Of a DNA stretch of 64,000 nucleotides, positions 9,269 through 18,409 are shown piece by piece (position 1 is the stretch's first letter; the number at the start of each line of letters is the position of its first letter). The notes beneath the pieces were generated by a model that made no database searches, had not been told where the DNA came from, and saw only the letters and a program-made list of their open reading frames with translations. Origin of the DNA: Pelotomaculum propionicicum (lineage in GTDB: Bacteria > Bacillota > Desulfotomaculia > Desulfotomaculales > Pelotomaculaceae); the NCBI RefSeq assembly GCF_004369225.1, contig NZ_QFFZ01000006.1:62001-126000 (forward strand), read 5' to 3'. Made by a program: the position numbers and the translations under genes.

Positions 9269-10144
9269 CTAGCCGTTCTTTTGGGCAATCTGCTCCGCCA
9301 GGGCTATGATCCGCCTGGCACGGTTGGCAATCGGATACTCGATCATTTTACCGTCAACCTGAAAAACCGCCTGCCCCCTGGCTTCCTGCTCGTCAAATAC
9401 ATCTACAATCTTTTTCGCCCAGGCCATTTCTTCAGCAGTCGGTGTGAAAACCTCGTTCAAAGGCTCAATTTGTCCCGGGTGGATGGCCAGTTTGCCCTGG
9501 AATCCCATCTGCCGGACCGTCTTCGCATCCGCTACCAGTCCCTCGATATTCTTAAAATCAGGATAAACCGTGTCAATTGGCGGCTCAATGCCTGCTGCCC
9601 GTGAAGCCACGACCAGCTGAGACCTGGCGTGGAATATTTCTTCGCCGCCTTTGGAGAAAGTGGTGCCAATATCAAGGACATAGTCAACCCCACCGAAAAA
9701 CATCCTGCTGACCCTGGGGCAGGCCGAGGCAATGGCATAAGCGTTGACTATCGCATTGGCGCTTTCAATAAAGGGAATCAATTCCATGCTGCCGGCGGGT
9801 ATGCCGCGCTCTTTCTCTATCTTTTCCATAAGCCAGTCAACCTGGCGTATTTCCTCTGCCGACTCGGACTTGGCCAGGACCAGCCCCTTCACCCCTTCCG
9901 TTACCGCAGCCAGCAAATCAGTCAGAATAAAATCTGTTTGTGCGCTGTTGACCCTGATAAAAACATCACCTTTACGCGGCAGTGCCAGGGCTTCCTTTAG
10001 AGCATTCCGGGCATTTGCTTTCTCGCTGAGAGCCACCGCGTCTTCCAGGTCCAGTACTGTCCCGTCAGCGTTAAGGAGCAGGGCTTTGCCGACTTTGCGC
10101 AAGTCATTGGCAGGAGCAAACAGCATTGTGCGATAAATAGACAC
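9269..10144 (-). CDS. CoA ester lyase, CitE/HpcH-HpaI family
   Basis: TIM-barrel lyase of the citrate lyase beta / malyl-CoA lyase family, acting on 3-hydroxyacyl-CoA esters with Mg2+. Visible are the N-terminal RTMLFAPAND, the metal-site LDLEDAVA (about residues 31-38), the conserved Glu in LIPFIESANAI, and DYVLDIG in the barrel. At 291 residues it matches stand-alone CitE-like proteins; there are no citD, citF or citX genes nearby, so it is probably not a citrate lyase subunit. GTG start at 10144 with TAGGAGGTAT. Substrate unknown. Confidence 0.85.
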   Translation of the reverse strand: MSIYRTMLFAPANDLRKVGKALLLNADGTVLDLEDAVALSEKANARNALKEALALPRKGDVFIRVNSAQTDFILTDLLAAVTEGVKGLVLAKSESAEEIRQVDWLMEKIEKERGIPAGSMELIPFIESANAIVNAYAIASACPRVSRMFFGGVDYVLDIGTTFSKGGEEIFHARSQLVVASRAAGIEPPIDTVYPDFKNIEGLVADAKTVRQMGFQGKLAIHPGQIEPLNEVFTPTAEEMAWAKKIVDVFDEQEARGQAVFQVDGKMIEYPIANRARRIIALAEQIAQKNG

Positions 10145-10242
10145 GAATATACCTCCTATCTACTCTTAAATTTTCTTACCAGGATATTCTACCCAGTTAT
10201 GCCTTTTCCCTTTCTCGACTTTTATTCTTTACCATCCTTTTG

Positions 10243-10272
10243 TGGACAGCCCTTGCCTGTGAGTGTTATAAT
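10243..10272 (+). promoter_or_regulatory. Candidate sigma-A promoter (TGGACA-N18-TATAAT)
   Basis: TGGACA at 10243-10248 and TATAAT at 10267-10272, 18 bases apart, lie just upstream of the Asp23-family gene. Inference from sequence match only. Confidence 0.5.
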
Positions 10273-10300
10273 TAATTAGTAATATCTGGGAGGCGTTGTC

Positions 10301-10702
10301 ATGGAAATAAAAGATAGTGATTTGGTTATCAATGCCGGAGAACAGGGCGCCATAAAAATATCTGAGGACGTTGTAACAATCATAGCCGGCCTGGCAGCTT
10401 CTGAAGTGGCCGGGGTAGCCGGCATGAGCGGCGGACTGGCCGGCGGCCTGGCCGAAAAACTCGGGCGAAAAAACCTGTCCAAAGGGGTAAAAGCTGAAGT
10501 TGGCGAGAAAGAAGCAACCATCGACATATTTATTATCGTGGATTACGGCGCTCATATCCAGGAAGTCGCACATCAGGTCCAAAAAAGTGTAAGAAGTGCC
10601 GTTGAAAGCATGACCGGTTTAAAGGTTTTACAGGTGAACGTCAATGTTCAGGGTGTGTCTTTTGGTTCCGAGAATAAAGATGAAGACGGGCGGGTCAAAT
10701 AG
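10301..10702 (+). CDS. Asp23/Gls24 (alkaline shock) family protein
   Basis: Envelope-stress Asp23 family; these proteins bind membrane-anchored partners and appear linked to cell-envelope homeostasis. The 133 residues carry the typical core: GAIKISEDVVTIIAGLAASEVAGVAG at the start, DIFIIVDYG in the middle and VNVNVQGVSF at the end. Start at ATG 10301 with TGGGAGG. It lies 3 bases before the LarA-like gene, so the two probably form one operon, although no functional link between the families is known. Confidence 0.9.
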   Translation: MEIKDSDLVINAGEQGAIKISEDVVTIIAGLAASEVAGVAGMSGGLAGGLAEKLGRKNLSKGVKAEVGEKEATIDIFIIVDYGAHIQEVAHQVQKSVRSAVESMTGLKVLQVNVNVQGVSFGSENKDEDGRVK

Positions 10703-10705
10703 CTA

Positions 10706-11953
10706 ATGGATTTTCCGCGGATGATTAAAATAAGGCAAGTATTTCCCAGCCTTAGTTTAGCCAACTTAAAAGAAGAAATCAATAAATTACTGCTTGAATC
10801 AAAACTATCAAATAAATTAAACCCTGGCATGCGGGTTGGCATCACCGCGGGAAGCAGGGGGATCAGCAATATTGACCTGATTCTCAGAGAAATTGCAGCT
10901 TATATTAGACTGCTCGGCGCGACGCCCGTACTTATTGCGGCCATGGGCAGCCATGGCGGCGGAAGTCCCGCTGGACAAAGGTCCTTACTAGCTTCTCTGG
11001 GTATAACCGAAGAAACAATTGGCGCGGAACTGCTCTGCTCGGTCGACTGTACGGAAATCGGCAGGGCTTTTTATGGAGAAGTCTATTTAAACCGTGCAGC
11101 TCTTGACTGCCAGGCTATTATTGTGGTAAACAGGATCAAGCCGCATACCTCTTTTCATGGGGATCATGAGAGCGGCCTGATTAAAATGCTGGCTGTCGGC
11201 ATGGGCGGCCCGGCCGGGGCGGCATCCCTGCACCGCTGTGAGCCGCACCTGCTTTCTAGAGCAGTGGCGGAGGGCGGGAAGTTGGTAATGGACGCCTGCC
11301 CTGTGGTACTGGGCATCGCTGTCCTGGAAGACGCGTACGAGCAGACCAGGAAATTAGCGGCGGTAGAGCCGGAGGACTTTTTTGCCGCAGAGCGAGACCT
11401 CCTGTGTGAAGCCCGCGGCTTTTTACCAGGATTGCCGGTAGAAAACATTGACATACTGGTTGTTGACCAGATCGGCAAAAATTTCAGCGGTACCGGCATG
11501 GATACCAATGTAATCGGACGTCTTAGAATCCAGGGCGTCCCCGAGCCTGACCGTCCCAAGATCAAGAGAATAGTTGTCCTTGACAGCGCTTCTGAGGCGC
11601 ACGGGAACGCTTATGGCATCGGATTGGCCGATTTCACCACAGAGCGCCTGGCCGGCAAGCTGAACCGAAACTCCATCTATCTTAACGCACTTACCAGCAC
11701 TTTTGTCCAGCGGGCCATGGTGCCGATGACACTTGCCAGCGACCGGGAGGCCTTGGCGGCGGCTTTAAAAAGCCTTGGCGCTATAAAGCCTGCGGAGGCA
11801 AGAATCATCCGCATCCATAATACCCTGCACCTGTCAGAAATGCTGGTTTCGGAGAATTTATATAGGGAAATTGCCGGTTCATCTTCAATAGAAAGGCTGG
11901 GACCACCCGAGGAATTGCTTTTCACACCGACAGGCGACCTAGTGCCTTTTTAA
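10706..11953 (+). CDS. LarA-like (DUF2088) nickel-pincer racemase family protein
   Basis: Resembles the lactate racemase family, whose members use a nickel-pincer nucleotide to racemise or epimerise 2-hydroxyacids. Supporting segments are GITAGSRGI, AAMGSHGGGSPAGQ, the His-rich RIKPHTSFHGDHESG (about residues 148-162) and LIKMLAVGMGG with the candidate cofactor Lys. 415 residues is close to LarA size. No larB, larC or larE (cofactor synthesis) genes are in the window, so substrate and cofactor loading remain open. Follows the Asp23 gene by 3 bases and converges with a Nudix gene whose stop overlaps its end by 4 bases. Confidence 0.75.
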   Translation: MDFPRMIKIRQVFPSLSLANLKEEINKLLLESKLSNKLNPGMRVGITAGSRGISNIDLILREIAAYIRLLGATPVLIAAMGSHGGGSPAGQRSLLASLGITEETIGAELLCSVDCTEIGRAFYGEVYLNRAALDCQAIIVVNRIKPHTSFHGDHESGLIKMLAVGMGGPAGAASLHRCEPHLLSRAVAEGGKLVMDACPVVLGIAVLEDAYEQTRKLAAVEPEDFFAAERDLLCEARGFLPGLPVENIDILVVDQIGKNFSGTGMDTNVIGRLRIQGVPEPDRPKIKRIVVLDSASEAHGNAYGIGLADFTTERLAGKLNRNSIYLNALTSTFVQRAMVPMTLASDREALAAALKSLGAIKPAEARIIRIHNTLHLSEMLVSENLYREIAGSSSIERLGPPEELLFTPTGDLVPF

Positions 11954-12339
11954 TGATCTTCCGTTAAAAGCCTTACCACCGGCCGGTCCGCGTCAGCAAA
12001 ATCATATTGTTTCAACTCATCTAATCTTACCCACTTAAAATTTTGGCAGGCCAGGGCTTTCGCGTCACCGTTCAGATAGCGGCACCAGTGGCAGTGCAAA
12101 ATAACAGTTTTGTCATGGTAGTGATGTTCAACTACCGTTATTTTCTGCCCCACCTCTATGTTCAAATCGAGTTCTTCTTTGATCTCCCTTTTTAAACACC
12201 CGGCAACGTCTTCCTCAGGCTCTATCTTGCCTCCGGGGAACTCCCACTTCAAGCCCATATGCGCGCCTTCCGGCCTTTGAGCAATGAGTATCTCAGCATT
12301 TCTTTCAATTACTGCGGCGGCCACTCTTATTACTTCCAT
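11950..12339 (-). CDS. Nudix hydrolase, MutT-like (8-oxo-dGTPase type)
   Basis: Small (129 residues) Nudix protein. The Nudix box starts at about residue 36 (GGKIEPEEDVAGCLKREIKE) and has the expected Gly, Glu and REIKEEL positions. The N-terminal VAAAVIERNAEILIAQRP and the family preference WEFPGGKIE match the mutagenesis-preventing MutT group, which removes oxidised dNTPs. ATG at 12339 with an AGGTG-type site. Transcribed alone, converging with the LarA-like gene. Confidence 0.88.
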   Translation of the reverse strand: MEVIRVAAAVIERNAEILIAQRPEGAHMGLKWEFPGGKIEPEEDVAGCLKREIKEELDLNIEVGQKITVVEHHYHDKTVILHCHWCRYLNGDAKALACQNFKWVRLDELKQYDFADADRPVVRLLTEDH

Positions 12340-12481
12340 GAGTTACACCTGCTATTTCATGAATTATACCGCTTCAACTGGATTGAATATTCTGCCGGCA
12401 AATTAAAAGTCCTGCATAACAGCGCTAAAAGGATTTTTTATAAAATGACATTGTAATTAAGAATGTTCTTATTTAACGGCG

Positions 12482-12515
12482 AAAAAATAAAAGAAAGCCC
12501 GTAATCACGGGCTTT
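12482..12515 (-). terminator. Rho-independent terminator of the galT-glgA unit
   Basis: Stem AAAGCCCGT (12494-12502) with ACGGGCTTT (12507-12515); on the minus strand it is followed by a T-rich run (complement of 12482-12493). It lies about 20 bases after the glgA stop. Confidence 0.85.
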
Positions 12516-12533
12516 GGCAAGTGGTTTTGAGAT

Positions 12534-14027
12534 TTAGGCAATCCTTTGCAGGGACAGGTGCGTGCTCATGGCCTGCTGGTACAACTGCAGATATTCCACA
12601 CCAGAGCGCGCCCAGGAAAAATCCTGCTCCATGGCTCTCCTGATCAGGCTTTCCCACTGAGCAGGCTTTTCCCTGTATAATTCAACGGACCTTTTAATGG
12701 TACTGAGCAGTTCCCTGCCCGAGTAATCTGAGAATCCGAAGCCGTTGCCCGAGCCTGTATCCTGGTTGTAGTCACTGACAGTATCAGCAAGGCCGCCGGT
12801 CAACCTTACTATCGGAATAGTTCCATACCTGAGGCTGATCAACTGGCCCAGGCCGCAGGGTTCAAAACGTGAAGGCATCAGAAACATATCCGACCCGGCA
12901 TATATCCGCTGGGCCAAAATTGCGTTGAAGCCCAGGTATAACCCCATCTTATCAGGGTAGCGGCTCCTTATTCTTTCAAACATGTTTTCGTAATACTTGT
13001 CACCGCTTCCCAGGACAACAAACTGCAGGTCTTCAGACATCATTTCATCAATGATTTCTGAGATTAAATCGAGCCCCTTCTGATCAACAAGACGTGAGAT
13101 CAGGCCGATTAAAGGCACATCTTTAACAGGCAGGTTCATTTCCTTTTGCAAAGCGTATTTGTTTTCTTTCTTATTGCCGGTACTGGCACTGTCAAAGTTG
13201 CGGTGAATACGCGGGTCGGTTTTAGGGTTAAACTCATGGTAGTTGATCCCGTTGACAATCCCGTAAAGGTCCTTGGAGCGCTTTCTAAGCAACCCGTCCA
13301 TTCTTTCGCCAAGCTCAGGGCGCTGTATTTCAGAGGCATATGTCCTGCTGACTGTGTTAATCACATCCGAATAAACAATACCAGCTTTTATGAAGCTGAT
13401 CATACCGTAAAATTCAAGTCTTTCCGGGTGGAAAAACTCTTCACCGAGGCCGAGGACACGCAGGACATCTTTGGGGTAATTACCTTGATATTGGAGATTA
13501 TGAATGGTGAAAACCGTAGCTATGCGGTTATAAAACTGATCCTGCCTGTAGTGTGTCTTCAGGAACAATGGTATAGGACCGCTCTGCCAGTCATTGCAGT
13601 GGATTACATCGGGCTGCCAGTCCAACTTCGGCAGCATCTCCAGTACCGCCCGGCAGAAGAAAGTAAAACGCTCCGCCTCATCCTCGTACATATACATCCG
13701 GTCACGGTAAAAATAATGGTGGTTATCTACTAAATACACGGGTATAGTTTTGCGCTCACCCTGGTATTGAGACTCTATGGAGGCTTCTCTGATTATGGCG
13801 GTTTCATTGCGGTTTTTAAATGGAACGGGAAAGTCCATTCTGTAAACCCCGGCCTCAATTTGCTGGTAGCGAGGCATGGCAATTCTGACATCATTGCCCA
13901 TATTATCATTGCCAACCACTGCCAGCGCTTTTGGCAGTGAACCGGCAACGTCAGCCAATCCGCCTGTTTTAGCGAATGGAACGACTTCTGAAGAAACTAC
14001 TAATATTTTTAGTGGCCGATCAAACAT
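12534..14027 (-). CDS. glgA: Glycogen synthase
   Basis: GT5 glycogen/starch synthase, transferring glucose from ADP-glucose to alpha-1,4-glucan. The ADP-glucose-binding KTGGLADV lies at about residues 20-27, the C-terminal GT-B half carries PSRFEPCGLGQL, and RLTGGLADTV completes the nucleotide site. 497 residues is normal. The ATG at 14027 overlaps the galT stop by 8 bases (ATGTTTGA), with AGAGGTG within galT as the ribosome site, so the two genes are coupled. A terminator follows. No glgC, glgB or glgP is adjacent. Confidence 0.95.
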   Translation of the reverse strand: MFDRPLKILVVSSEVVPFAKTGGLADVAGSLPKALAVVGNDNMGNDVRIAMPRYQQIEAGVYRMDFPVPFKNRNETAIIREASIESQYQGERKTIPVYLVDNHHYFYRDRMYMYEDEAERFTFFCRAVLEMLPKLDWQPDVIHCNDWQSGPIPLFLKTHYRQDQFYNRIATVFTIHNLQYQGNYPKDVLRVLGLGEEFFHPERLEFYGMISFIKAGIVYSDVINTVSRTYASEIQRPELGERMDGLLRKRSKDLYGIVNGINYHEFNPKTDPRIHRNFDSASTGNKKENKYALQKEMNLPVKDVPLIGLISRLVDQKGLDLISEIIDEMMSEDLQFVVLGSGDKYYENMFERIRSRYPDKMGLYLGFNAILAQRIYAGSDMFLMPSRFEPCGLGQLISLRYGTIPIVRLTGGLADTVSDYNQDTGSGNGFGFSDYSGRELLSTIKRSVELYREKPAQWESLIRRAMEQDFSWARSGVEYLQLYQQAMSTHLSLQRIA

Positions 14028-15066
14028 AATGTCGCACCTCTTTCATATACTCATCCCTGATTGGATACACTTCCTCAGTTTCTCTAAGGGCCTGGGCGGC
14101 AATTTCAGGCGGTGTGGGGTTGATGAAATACCCTGTGCCAAGTTCAAAACCAGCCATTAAGGTCAAGCGCGGCATTATTTCCAGGTGCCAGTGGAAATGT
14201 GTCTCATTTTGCATATTTACAGGACTGGAATGCAGCACCATATTATAAGGCACATTTTTAATCATATGAGAGAGCTTACTCAAAGTTCTCTTCATGACCG
14301 AGGCCAAATCCTTCACCTGCGCCTCCCTGATTTGTGCGAAGTCGTACTGGTGCTCTTTAGGGACTATCCAGGTTTCAAAGGGAAACCGCGAGGCAAAAGG
14401 GCTGAAACTCATGAAATGATTCCCCTCAATAACCAGTCTGTCCTGTTCAGCTCTCTCCTGCCTGAGCATGTCACACATAACACAGGAACCATAACGGTTG
14501 GCGTAATCCTTCATGCCTTTAATTTCCTGTTTTATATCAGCTGGAACAAGAGGGGTGGCAATTAATTGTGAATGGGTATGCTCCAGGGAAGCGCCTCCGG
14601 CAGAACCGTAATTTTTAAAAATTTGGATGTATTTTAGCCTGGTATCCTTTCTTAAATCAAGGGAACGGTCCCGCCAAATCCAGATTATCTCCTCAACTTG
14701 CTTGTCGCTTTGCATATTCATGCCGCTGATATGACTGTTAGACTCGACAATCACCTCGTGCGCGCCCACACCATTCATGTAATCATATACACCACGGTGC
14801 TGCTGGACTGCTTCACCTTCGATCTGGAGCGCGGGGAACTTGTTGGGAACTACTCTTACCCACCACCCCGGTGTGTCTCTGGCAGTACCGGGCTCCCGGT
14901 AAGCTATAATTTCAGGAGGAGTTTTCATTTCACTTCCCTCACACAGCGGGCAGTCCTGAGATTTTTTTTCTTCAATAATTTCCTTATAATCCATGGGACG
15001 TTTGCCTCTCTCGGTGGCGATAATTACCCACCTGTCAACTATAGGATCCTTTCTCCATTCAGGCAT
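14020..15066 (-). CDS. galT: Galactose-1-phosphate uridylyltransferase family (GalT)
   Basis: HIT-superfamily nucleotidyl transferase. The catalytic HTHSQ motif sits near residue 163 and a second His cluster, HFHWHLEIMPR, near 290, as in GalT; paired Cys in CPLCEGSE (about 38) and CVMCDML (about 198) are the likely structural Zn site. 348 residues. In clostridia such genes paired with glgA may act on glucose-1-phosphate with ADP or UDP nucleotides rather than in the Leloir pathway; no galK or galE is present here. ATG with AGGAGGTAAAATA upstream. Confidence 0.88.
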   Translation of the reverse strand: MPEWRKDPIVDRWVIIATERGKRPMDYKEIIEEKKSQDCPLCEGSEMKTPPEIIAYREPGTARDTPGWWVRVVPNKFPALQIEGEAVQQHRGVYDYMNGVGAHEVIVESNSHISGMNMQSDKQVEEIIWIWRDRSLDLRKDTRLKYIQIFKNYGSAGGASLEHTHSQLIATPLVPADIKQEIKGMKDYANRYGSCVMCDMLRQERAEQDRLVIEGNHFMSFSPFASRFPFETWIVPKEHQYDFAQIREAQVKDLASVMKRTLSKLSHMIKNVPYNMVLHSSPVNMQNETHFHWHLEIMPRLTLMAGFELGTGYFINPTPPEIAAQALRETEEVYPIRDEYMKEVRHYV

Positions 15067-15293
15067 TATTTTACCTCCTGCTGATAATTCCTAGTGCTAT
15101 TACCATAATATGTTGCCTGTGGCTTCTAGTGCAGGAACGCTTTTTACTTATAATGATAGTTCCGCAATAGTGGTTTTTTTATGCGCCGGGGAGTTTTCTT
15201 TTGCTGATAATTTTGGTTTCAAGAAGGAAAAAGTCAAATCTGATCGAATAATTTTACAATTGCATGAAATATGTGTTAAAAGAGGTGCTTTTT

Positions 15294-15941
15294 GTGGGTA
15301 ATGAAATGATTAGTATCAAAGGGACAAAGAACGGGTTGGTAATAGTACTGGACCCAAACCATAACTTTGAAGATATTAGAAAGACCTTACTTAATAAAAT
15401 GGAGTCTTCCAGAGGCTTTTTTAAAGGCGCTAAATTCTCTATTTTCCAGGGCAGTCAGGGCATCCCGGACAATCAAAAAAATGAGCTGGAAGATATCTGC
15501 CGCCAATTTGGCCTGGTGCTGAATAAAGATAGTCATACAGCCCATATCAAAGAGCCGACAAAATCTCCAAGCAGGTCTCCCCGTATAGCGCCTCAGACCA
15601 ATAACGGGGAAGCCGCCCTGATGGTCAAACGGTCGCTGCGTTCAGGCCAGCGCATCGTCTACCCGAAGCATATTGTTGTGCTGGGCGACGTCCATCCCGG
15701 TGCTGAAATAGTATCAGGCGGCAGTATATTGATTATGGGAAGCTGCCGCGGCACTGTCCATGCCGGTGCGCATGGTGACCGCACAGCTAAGATTGTTGCC
15801 CGCAGGCTGGAACCAATTTCCTTGAGCATTGCAGATGCAAGGCATCAGCCCGACCGCACCGGTGCAAACGCTGAACACTGCCAGGCCGCCAGGCTATCTG
15901 GAACGAGAATAATTTTTGAAAAATTTCAACCCGGCCGGTAA
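15294..15941 (+). CDS. minC: Septum site-determining protein MinC
   Basis: Inhibitor of FtsZ ring assembly. The C-terminal beta-helical MinC domain is clear (GQRIVYPKHIVVLGDVHPGAEIVS then GSILIMGSCRGTVHAGAHGD). The N-terminal SpoVS-like MinC_N domain spans about residues 5-75 (ISIKGTKNGLVIVL). A GTG at 15294 with AGAGGTG six bases upstream is preferred over an upstream in-frame ATG at 15264 that lacks a ribosome site; this gives 215 residues. minD and minE are not adjacent. A bidirectional terminator follows. Confidence 0.9.
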   Translation: MGNEMISIKGTKNGLVIVLDPNHNFEDIRKTLLNKMESSRGFFKGAKFSIFQGSQGIPDNQKNELEDICRQFGLVLNKDSHTAHIKEPTKSPSRSPRIAPQTNNGEAALMVKRSLRSGQRIVYPKHIVVLGDVHPGAEIVSGGSILIMGSCRGTVHAGAHGDRTAKIVARRLEPISLSIADARHQPDRTGANAEHCQAARLSGTRIIFEKFQPGR

Positions 15942-15965
15942 AAAAAGGCAATAGCTAACAAAAAT

Positions 15966-15994
15966 CACCCTGGTCTCTGAAGAACACCAGGGTG
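15966..15994. terminator. Bidirectional terminator between minC and the Nudix gene
   Basis: Stem CACCCTGGT (15966-15974) with ACCAGGGTG (15986-15994), flanked by A-rich sequence on the left and ATTTTT on the right, so it can serve the convergent genes on both strands. Confidence 0.8.
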
Positions 15995-16015
15995 AAATAA
16001 TTTTTGGTTTATACT

Positions 16016-16543
16016 TTATAAACCTGCCTGCCTTTTCAAATAGTAATATGCCAGTATGCCGGCTGTTGACTTGGCGTCACAGATCTCACCCTTTGCAATC
16101 ATATCCAGAACCTTTTCAAAACTCACCGGCTCCACATCAATAAACTCATCATCATCAAGGTTCTGATTTTTTAGTGTTAAGTCCGAAGCTGTAAATACTT
16201 CAATTTTTTCATTGGTAAAGCCTGGTGTTGTATAAAAGGTGATTAACGGTTCTATTTTTTTTGCTTCATACCCGGTTTCCTCCAGTAATTCCCGCCCTGC
16301 TGAAGCGGCATAATCTTCTCCCGGTTCTACTTTGCCGGCCGGCAGTTCCAGCAAGGTTTGGCCGACAGCATATCTAAACTGCCTGACCAGGAGCAATTCA
16401 TCTTTTTCATTAACGGCGACAATAGCCACAGCGCCAGCGTATTCCACCACCTCACGGGTGCTGGTATGGCCGTCCTGCAAGGCAACCGTATCAACCCTCA
16501 GGTTGATAATTCTGCCCTCATACACTCTTTTTGTGGACAGCAT
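16016..16543 (-). CDS. ADP-ribose pyrophosphatase (Nudix, NudF-like)
   Basis: Nudix hydrolase of the ADP-sugar pyrophosphatase group, splitting ADP-ribose into AMP and ribose-5-phosphate. The N-terminal VYEGRIINLRVDTV strand and LVRQFRYAVGQTLLELPAGKVE are typical; the Nudix box runs from about residue 72 (AGKVEPGEDYAASAGRELLE, then ETGYEA). 175 residues. ATG at 16543 with CGGAGA upstream. It converges on minC across a shared terminator and diverges from hsp20 across 256 bases. Confidence 0.9.
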   Translation of the reverse strand: MLSTKRVYEGRIINLRVDTVALQDGHTSTREVVEYAGAVAIVAVNEKDELLLVRQFRYAVGQTLLELPAGKVEPGEDYAASAGRELLEETGYEAKKIEPLITFYTTPGFTNEKIEVFTASDLTLKNQNLDDDEFIDVEPVSFEKVLDMIAKGEICDAKSTAGILAYYYLKRQAGL

Positions 16544-16799
16544 TTTTTCTTTTTCTCCGGACAGTTCGCATCACTCCCTAAATAATATCTTGCCACCCGT
16601 GCAAAGTTAATTATCAGTAATTATTAACAAAATAATGTATTCTCTCTGTAAAAATATTGTCCTGCCTTAGAAACAAATCCTCATATGTTTTCCGTCTAAT
16701 AGTTGTTATCTGTAAACCTTTAATTTTTTACCTCCTGACAGGTATAAATAATTGAATTAGGGTAATATTTCATAAAAAAGTATATTCGAGGTGATTATG
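16544..16799. other. Divergent intergenic region between the Nudix gene and hsp20
   Basis: AT-rich, no open frame supported. A possible TTGAAT-N15-TAAAAA promoter-like pair lies about 30-50 bases before hsp20, but spacing is short. No CIRCE-type inverted repeat was found. Confidence 0.4.
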
Positions 16800-17240
16800 A
16801 TGAGCATCATGCGTTGGGATCCTCTGGGAGAAATCAGCAGTCTCAGAAACCAGATGAACAGGTTCTTTGATCAAACTTTCAGGAAAAGCATTGTTAGTGG
16901 GTCTGAATCGTTTGGCCCGCGAGTAGATCTTTTTCAAACCGATGCAGAGGTTGTAGCCACAGCCGAAATTCCCGGGGTTGCTTCCAAGGACGACATCGAA
17001 GTATCTGTAACGCAGGATTCCCTCAGCCTGCGCGGTGTTTTAAAAAGGTCCCATGACATCGACGAAGAAAACTATTTCCATTCCGAGCGGTATTTTGGCT
17101 CCTTCAGCCGCACCCTGCCGCTCCCCGCTGAGGTAAAACCCGAAGAAACAAAAGCTGTTTATCAAAATGGCCTGCTGGAAATACGGATGCCCAAATCAGA
17201 GAAAGGTCTCAAAAACTCATACCGTATCCCGATCCAGTAA
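16800..17240 (+). CDS. Small heat shock protein Hsp20 (alpha-crystallin family)
   Basis: ATP-independent chaperone holding unfolded proteins. 146 residues from the ATG at 16800, chosen because the CGAGGTG site is then about 7 bases away; an adjacent ATG at 16797 and a GTG at 16791 are in frame. The alpha-crystallin domain runs from about 40 to 135 (PRVDLFQTDAEVVATAEIPG to LLEIRMPK) with the A-x-x-x-n-G-L-L-E-I motif and a C-terminal IPIQ, the I-x-I oligomerisation tail. Confidence 0.93.
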   Translation: MSIMRWDPLGEISSLRNQMNRFFDQTFRKSIVSGSESFGPRVDLFQTDAEVVATAEIPGVASKDDIEVSVTQDSLSLRGVLKRSHDIDEENYFHSERYFGSFSRTLPLPAEVKPEETKAVYQNGLLEIRMPKSEKGLKNSYRIPIQ

Positions 17241-17258
17241 CCACAGTATAATCCTAAC

Positions 17259-17283
17259 GACCCTTTCCACAAGGGTCTTTTTT
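17259..17283 (+). terminator. Rho-independent terminator after hsp20
   Basis: GACCCTT (17259-17265) pairs with AAGGGTC (17271-17277), followed by TTTTTT. Confidence 0.85.
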
Positions 17284-17410
17284 GTTCTGTTTTTTTAGAG
17301 GAATTTCCAGTACAGGCATAGAATTTTATCCATAAAACAGTAAGCCTGCATAACCTTGAGCTTTTGCCTGTATAGTAAACTATATTCATTCCTTGAGAGG
17401 GGGCACCGGT

Positions 17411-18409
17411 TTGGCGGTTAAAGTCGGCATCCCCAGCGCTTTGCTGTATTATACATACTACCCGTTGTGGCGGGCCTTCTTTAATGAAATCGGCGTTCAG
17501 GTGGTTACTTCCGGCAGGACCACCAAAAACATTCTGGACAAAGGTGTACGGGAGGCGCTCGCCGACGCTTGTGTGCCTATAAAGCTTTTTTTTGGACATG
17601 TCATGGAGATAAAGGACCAGGTTGACTACCTTTACATTCCAAGAGTTGTTTGTCTTAACGGAAAAACGATATATTGCCCGAAATTCCTCGGCCTGCCTGA
17701 TATGATCCGCCACTCTTTAAGCAACATCCCGCCGGTGATAGACGTGCGCATGGATACCCGTCAGGGGCGCTTCTCTCTTATTAAAGCCTACCAGGAACTG
17801 GGCGCCCGTTTCGGAGCAAGTAAAAATTCCACACTTCTGGCCTACTGTAAAGCAAGGTTAGTTTTAATCCGCTATATGTCACTGCTGAGAAAAGGTCTCA
17901 CCCCCGCAGAAGCATTATCACTGCTGGACAAACCTGGGCAAAGTAAGATTGCCGCCCCGCCCAAAACTAATCTCAGGTTTGCAGTAGTAGGCTATCCCTA
18001 TGCCATATATGACAGCTTTATCAGCGTTAATTTGCTGGGGAAATTGAGGAAGCTGGGTGTTAGTGTCCTGACCGCAGACAACATAAATCCTTTTTTGCTC
18101 ACTTTACAGAATAATTGTCACCTGCCCAAGCGTTTGTTCTGGACATTCAGCGACATTGCCCTGAAGGCTGCACATTTTGTGTTCAGGCATGGCCGGGTTG
18201 ACGGGGTCCTCCATTTAACAGCTTTTGGCTGTGGCCCTGACTCCCTGGTTAATAAACTAATAGAATTGGAATCAAAAAAACACCGTGAAATTCCTTTTAT
18301 GACCCTGATGATTGATGAACACACAGGGGAGGCTGGTATGGCTACCCGCCTGGAAGCCTTTGTGGACATGGTCAGGCGCAGGAAGGAGGCCCGGTTATGC
18401 AAAAGCTGA
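17411..18409 (+). CDS. Acyl-CoA dehydratase activase-related protein (DUF2229/HgdB-like), first copy
   Basis: Belongs to the DUF2229-type proteins found fused to or beside activators of 2-hydroxyacyl-CoA dehydratases and related benzoyl-CoA reductases. TTG at 17411 is chosen because the GAGAGGGGG run lies just upstream; this gives 332 residues. The N-terminal GIPSALLYYTYYPLWRAFF opening, cysteines in ADACVPIKL, VCLNGKTIYCPKF and FGCGPDS, and DEHTGEAGMATRLEAFVDM near the end are family features and may ligate an Fe-S cluster. It overlaps the next gene by 13 bases and shares its C-terminal motif. No dehydratase alpha/beta pair follows. Confidence 0.8.
   Translation: MAVKVGIPSALLYYTYYPLWRAFFNEIGVQVVTSGRTTKNILDKGVREALADACVPIKLFFGHVMEIKDQVDYLYIPRVVCLNGKTIYCPKFLGLPDMIRHSLSNIPPVIDVRMDTRQGRFSLIKAYQELGARFGASKNSTLLAYCKARLVLIRYMSLLRKGLTPAEALSLLDKPGQSKIAAPPKTNLRFAVVGYPYAIYDSFISVNLLGKLRKLGVSVLTADNINPFLLTLQNNCHLPKRLFWTFSDIALKAAHFVFRHGRVDGVLHLTAFGCGPDSLVNKLIELESKKHREIPFMTLMIDEHTGEAGMATRLEAFVDMVRRRKEARLCKS

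Noticed and set aside
16544..16799. CIRCE or other heat-shock operator before hsp20
   Set aside because: No TTAGCACTC/GAGTGCTAA-type inverted repeat is present.
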